Shown here: positions 60,508 through 64,000 of the stretch, piece by piece
How positions within the stretch are numbered: position 1 is the stretch's first letter
Layout of the letters: every line of letters starts with the position of its first letter
Assembly: GCA_022767285.1 (NCBI GenBank)
Contig: JALENY010000029.1
Location: 83,204 to 147,203, forward strand
Direction of reading: 5' to 3'
DNA from: Lachnospiraceae bacterium
GTDB lineage: Bacteria > Bacillota > Clostridia > Lachnospirales > Lachnospiraceae
DNA length: 64,000 nt
Made by a program: the position numbers and the translations under genes
Notes under the pieces: model-generated
Database searches by the model: none
What the model was told of the DNA's origin: nothing
The model's input: only the letters and a program-made list of their open reading frames with translations

Positions 60508-62199
60508 ATGTTACGTAACTTACATGTAAAAAACTTAGCGCTCATTCAGGAAGTAGATGTGGATTTTTCGGAAGGCCTGAATATTCTGACCGGTGAGACC
60601 GGAGCTGGTAAATCGATTATTATCGATTCGATTACTTTGGCTCTGGGAGGGAAAATGTCCAGAGATATGATTCGTGAACAGGCTCCCTTTGCACTGGTGG
60701 AATTGCTGTTTGAGATTACCAATCCATCGATAGAACAAAAACTGAAAGAAATGGATATCTATCCGGAAGACGGCGTGGTGCTGATTTCCAGAAAGATTAT
60801 GGACGGACGCAGCGTCAGCAAAATTAACGGTGAGACCTGCACGGTTTCTCAGGTGCGAAAAGCGGCAGGACTTTTGCTGGACATCCATGGACAGCACGAG
60901 CACCAATCCCTCCTTCATAATGAAAAACAGTTGGATATTCTGGATGAATATGGAAAAGAAGAGATTCTTTTTCTGAAAAAATCAGTATCAGAAGCCTATA
61001 GTTCCTATGAGAAACTGCGCCGAAAACTGCGGGAAAGTACCATGGACGAAGAGGAACGGAAACGTCGCATGGATTTTCTTGAATATGAAATCAGGGAAAT
61101 AGAACAGGCAAATCTTCAGAATGGGGAAGATGAAGAACTGGAGAAACTGTACAGAAAGTTGGTCAATGGCAAAAAAATCGTAGAAAATATTCAGGAAGTT
61201 CACGAGTTGACCGGCTATGAGAGCGGTCAGGGAGCCGGTGAGCAGATAGGACGCGCACTGCGTGCCATCGCATCAGTGGAAGAATATGATCCGGAGATTG
61301 GAAGCCTGTCTTCCATGTTGGCGGATATTGACAACCTTCTGAACGACTTTAATCGGGAAGTCAGTACGTATCTGTCAGATCTGACGTTCTCTGAAGAAGA
61401 TTTTATAAAGACAGAGAGCCGATTGGATGAAATCAATCGTCTAAAGGCAAAATATGGAAACACCCTTGAGCAGGTACTGTGTTATTTGAAAGACAGCCGG
61501 GAAGAATTGAATGGTCTGGTTGATTATGAAAACAATCGTCGGGAAATGGAACTGGATTTCCGGGAAAAGGAAATAATATTACGCGGCTGGTCTGAAAAAT
61601 TATCGAAAAAGAGGGTAGAATACAGTAAAAAGCTTGCATCGGAGATTGAGGGACAGCTGACAGATCTGAATTTTTTACATGTGGATTTTCAGATTGAACT
61701 GTCTGACAGCGGCCATTTTTCGGCAAACGGAACGGATCAGGTGGAATTTATGATCTCCACAAATCCGGGCGAAGTCAGAAAACCGTTGAATCGTGTGGTT
61801 TCCGGCGGTGAGCTGTCCAGAATCATGTTGGCCATCAAAACTCTGCTGGCGCAGCAGGATGAAACACCGACTCTGATCTTTGATGAAATTGATACGGGAA
61901 TCAGCGGGCGTACCGCTCAGAAAGTGTCGGAAAAACTGTCTTTGGTGGGGCTGCATCATCAGGTTATGTGCATCACACATCTGCCTCAAATTGCAGCCAT
62001 GGCGGATGTACATTATGGAATTGAAAAATCGGTAAAAAATGGAAATACTGTAACGACGATCGAACCTCTGAATGAGGAAGAAAAAACCCGTGAACTGGCG
62101 CGAATGCTAGGCGGAGCACAGATTACAGACCGTACTTTGGAAAGTGCCCGTGAGATGAAGGATTTGGCACGTGAACAAAAAAATACAAGACTGAAATAA
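60508..62199 (+). CDS. recN: DNA repair protein RecN
   Basis: 563 residues, SMC-like. Walker A GETGAGKSIIIDSI is near residue 30, followed by HGQHEHQSLL and coiled coils around a central hinge, then VSGGELSRIMLAIK and Walker B FDEIDTGISG. It tethers DNA ends in double-strand break repair. A terminator follows. Confidence 0.96.
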   Translation: MLRNLHVKNLALIQEVDVDFSEGLNILTGETGAGKSIIIDSITLALGGKMSRDMIREQAPFALVELLFEITNPSIEQKLKEMDIYPEDGVVLISRKIMDGRSVSKINGETCTVSQVRKAAGLLLDIHGQHEHQSLLHNEKQLDILDEYGKEEILFLKKSVSEAYSSYEKLRRKLRESTMDEEERKRRMDFLEYEIREIEQANLQNGEDEELEKLYRKLVNGKKIVENIQEVHELTGYESGQGAGEQIGRALRAIASVEEYDPEIGSLSSMLADIDNLLNDFNREVSTYLSDLTFSEEDFIKTESRLDEINRLKAKYGNTLEQVLCYLKDSREELNGLVDYENNRREMELDFREKEIILRGWSEKLSKKRVEYSKKLASEIEGQLTDLNFLHVDFQIELSDSGHFSANGTDQVEFMISTNPGEVRKPLNRVVSGGELSRIMLAIKTLLAQQDETPTLIFDEIDTGISGRTAQKVSEKLSLVGLHHQVMCITHLPQIAAMADVHYGIEKSVKNGNTVTTIEPLNEEEKTRELARMLGGAQITDRTLESAREMKDLAREQKNTRLK

Positions 62200-62218
62200 A
62201 AAAAATATCACATACTAT

Positions 62219-62254
62219 GAGAGGATACACGAAAGTGTTATCCTCTTTTATATT
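62219..62254 (+). terminator. Terminator after recN
   Basis: GAGAGGATA...CAC and GTG...TATCCTCT flank GAAA, followed by TTTTATATTT. The rest of 62200-62466 has no supported gene. Confidence 0.75.
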
Positions 62255-62466
62255 TATCTTGACGTGCAGGATAAAAGAAAAAATCTCAAAAAGCAAGATT
62301 CCGAATCAGGAGATTACGAATTCGGAAAAATTGAAGCAGATAATCCGAAACGAAAAATCAGAAGGAAGGGTTCCAAAGTGGGAATATCTGAAGCACATAA
62401 TCTGGAAGTGAAAAAACCGGAAGATTGAAATACTGAAGATAAGAATAAGAGAGAGGATGTGGCAAA

Positions 62467-63798
62467 GTGAAAAAGAACAAAAGAAAAAAGCGTTTTTTTC
62501 TATGTCTTGTGGTACTTGGAATCCTGACAGGTTCGATGGCCTGGGGAATATATGAGATCAAGGCTTCCATACCGGATGAGCTTTATATAGTACAGAACGA
62601 TAAAAATGCTTTGGACTCTATCATAAAAAGTCCGTTTATCACGACATCCGATACTATAACTGCATCGTCAGGCGGCAAGTATGTGATTGAGTGCAGACTG
62701 TTTGACCTTTTTATGATTAAGAAAGTAACTATATCTCAAGCACAGCCGGTTCGTGTGGGTGTGTCGGGAGATACAATCGGAATTTACATGGAAACGAAAG
62801 GAATTCTGGTGATTGATACTCAGGAGATATTAAATAGTCAGGGAAAAAATGAGGAACCAGCGAAGAATCTGATTCAGCCGGGAGATTATATAGAAAAAAT
62901 AGATGGAATTGATATTGACAAAAAAAGTGAACTGATTTCCAAAATGAAGGATAATAACGGTGAGGATGTGGTATTGGAAATTAATCGGGATGGTTCCAAT
63001 CACAGCGTATCTGTGGAACCGGTCTGCTGTCAGGACGGATCTTATAAACTGGGAATCTGGGTGAGGGACAATACCCAGGGAATCGGAACCCTGACGTATA
63101 TTCAGGAAGACGGAAGTTTCGGAGCACTGGGCCATGGAATCAGCGATTTAGATATGGGGGATCTCCTGAAACTGGATCAGGGTGACCTGTATCGTGCGGA
63201 AGTGGTATCCATCAAAAAGGGTTCAACCGGAAGCCCCGGTGAGTTGGCCGGTATTATTCATTACAATGAAAAGGAACATCTGGGGAAAATTCAGGTGAAT
63301 GGTTTATGCGGAATCTATGGAATTATAGATCTTAAAACTGTGAATGGAGAAATTTGGAGAAGCGGAGTCATGAGCAATGGAACCCAGGAAAGTGGAATCG
63401 CGGATAATGATACGCAGAGAAGCGAGACCATAAATGATAGAATCCTGGATGAAATCGGAAATTGGGGCCTGGAGTTGACATGGTATGAAGTCGGATTTAA
63501 GCAGGATATGCAGGAAGGTCCGGCAACCATATTGTGTAATATAGGAAATGGCATTCAGGAATATAAAATAAACATTGAAGACATATGCTGGAACGCTACG
63601 GATACAAATAAGTGTTTTGTAGTAGAAGTGACAGACCCGGAACTGATCAGCGAGACTGGCGGCATCGTCCAGGGTATGAGCGGCAGCCCGATCATTCAGG
63701 ATGGGAAGCTGGTCGGCGCGGTGACGCACGTTCTGGTCAATGACCCGACGAGAGGGTACGGGATATTTATAGAAAATATGCTGGATGCGGTGGAGTGA
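62467..63798 (+). CDS. spoIVB: SpoIVB peptidase
   Basis: 443 residues, GTG start. Membrane anchor (about 8-28), a PDZ domain (about 110-190, IQPGDYIEKIDGIDI) and the S55 serine-peptidase domain with GALGHGISDLD and catalytic-serine motif GMSGSPIIQDGKLVGAVTHV. The forespore enzyme cuts SpoIVFA to activate sigma-K processing. A segment of about 45 residues between GIYGIID and GPATILCNI, rich in Asn, Ser, Thr and Glu, is longer than usual. A terminator follows; spo0A, its usual neighbour, is not what comes next. Confidence 0.93.
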   Translation: MKKNKRKKRFFLCLVVLGILTGSMAWGIYEIKASIPDELYIVQNDKNALDSIIKSPFITTSDTITASSGGKYVIECRLFDLFMIKKVTISQAQPVRVGVSGDTIGIYMETKGILVIDTQEILNSQGKNEEPAKNLIQPGDYIEKIDGIDIDKKSELISKMKDNNGEDVVLEINRDGSNHSVSVEPVCCQDGSYKLGIWVRDNTQGIGTLTYIQEDGSFGALGHGISDLDMGDLLKLDQGDLYRAEVVSIKKGSTGSPGELAGIIHYNEKEHLGKIQVNGLCGIYGIIDLKTVNGEIWRSGVMSNGTQESGIADNDTQRSETINDRILDEIGNWGLELTWYEVGFKQDMQEGPATILCNIGNGIQEYKINIEDICWNATDTNKCFVVEVTDPELISETGGIVQGMSGSPIIQDGKLVGAVTHVLVNDPTRGYGIFIENMLDAVE

Positions 63799-63804
63799 AT
63801 TTTT

Positions 63805-63834
63805 GACAGGGGCAGATTTTGCCCCTGTCTTTTT
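63805..63834 (+). terminator. Terminator of spoIVB
   Basis: GACAGGGGCA and TGCCCCTGTC flank GATTT and are followed by TTTTT. Confidence 0.9.
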
Positions 63835-63876
63835 CCTGCGTCGTATGTTATGATAAAATTGTAAGGAGGAAAGCTT

Positions 63877-64000
63877 ATGGATAATACAGTAAATGCTTCG
63901 GATTTTGAGAGAATCTATGAGACAAAGCAGTTCTGGATTGGAAGAATAGGCGGGGTAGAATTTGAATCATTTTACCTTGTTATTTCGGATCAGAGAGCTG
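63877..64000 (+). CDS. Unrecognised gene, truncated by window end
   Basis: An ATG preceded by AAGGAGGAA opens a frame of at least 41 residues (beginning MDNTVNASDFERIYETKQFW) that runs off the window. I do not recognise the protein. It does not look like Spo0A, which commonly follows spoIVB. Confidence 0.55.
   Translation, partial: MDNTVNASDFERIYETKQFWIGRIGGVEFESFYLVISDQRA

Noticed and set aside
62217..62411. 64-codon frame after recN
   Set aside because: It starts inside the recN terminator, has no ribosome-binding site and codes a Lys/Ile-rich string with no recognisable feature.

Overview
The window looks like chromosomal core DNA from an anaerobic, endospore-forming member of the Clostridia, most likely Lachnospiraceae. 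The evidence is a complete spoIIIA operon, spoIVB, a cotJ operon, strong ribosome-binding sites, sigma-A promoters of the TTGACA/TATAAT type, frequent GTG and TTG starts, and Firmicutes gene orders (rimP-nusA-ylxR-L7Ae-infB-rbfA-nrnA-truB-ribF and nusB-xseA-xseB-ispA-dxs-tlyA-nadK-argR-recN-spoIVB). No phage, integrase, insertion sequence or CRISPR array was seen. The genus cannot be fixed from this sequence alone.

Layout. 0-3 kb: the 3' part of a hydantoinase/oxoprolinase-family gene, a membrane-anchored polysaccharide deacetylase and a tRNA-Glu(CTC). 3-8.2 kb: a PduL-type phosphotransacylase and a type IIA topoisomerase B/A pair. 8.2-18.4 kb: the translation/transcription operon from rimP to ribF, followed by a Na/phosphate symporter fused to PhoU. 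18.5-26.6 kb: small DUF1292 proteins, two G3E (CobW-like) metallochaperone GTPases, rpsO, pnp, nrdG, dUTPase and cutC. 26.8-33.3 kb: an apparently inactive GH13 protein, a DUF5662 protein, an aminotransferase, an unlisted 57-residue cysteine-rich protein on the minus strand, and a predicted propeller/M15 peptidase fusion. 33.4-37.5 kb (minus strand): trkH/trkA potassium uptake and lrgA/lrgB. 38-41.8 kb: an ABC half-transporter, then (minus strand) cotJA-cotJB-cotJC plus a Cu/Zn superoxide dismutase gene overlapping cotJC. 42-45.6 kb: a SEDS glycosyltransferase, acyl carrier protein, gltX and a phosphopantetheinyl transferase. 46-51 kb: spoIIIAA-AH. 51.4-53.5 kb: prfC and an Asp23 protein. 53.5-63.8 kb: the nusB-to-spoIVB cluster. 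The window ends inside an unrecognised gene.

How the genes work together. Several cassettes are coherent. NusA, IF-2, RbfA, RimP and TruB couple transcription with ribosome assembly and initiation. SpoIIIAA-AH build the mother-cell side of the forespore channel, and SpoIVB is the forespore protease that triggers sigma-K. CotJ proteins and the linked superoxide dismutase may give the spore a peroxide/superoxide-protective layer. IspA and Dxs feed isoprenoid synthesis, and the SEDS protein uses an isoprenoid-linked substrate.

The points most worth a second look are: a GH13 debranching-like protein that has lost all recognised catalytic residues; a G3E GTPase joined to a YcgQ-like C-terminal domain; the 57-residue cysteine-rich protein; a 68-bp palindromic repeat present twice 16 kb apart (67/68 identical); the sodC-like gene in the cotJ operon; an unusually short SpoIIIAF; and an 84-nt inverted repeat in front of prfC.
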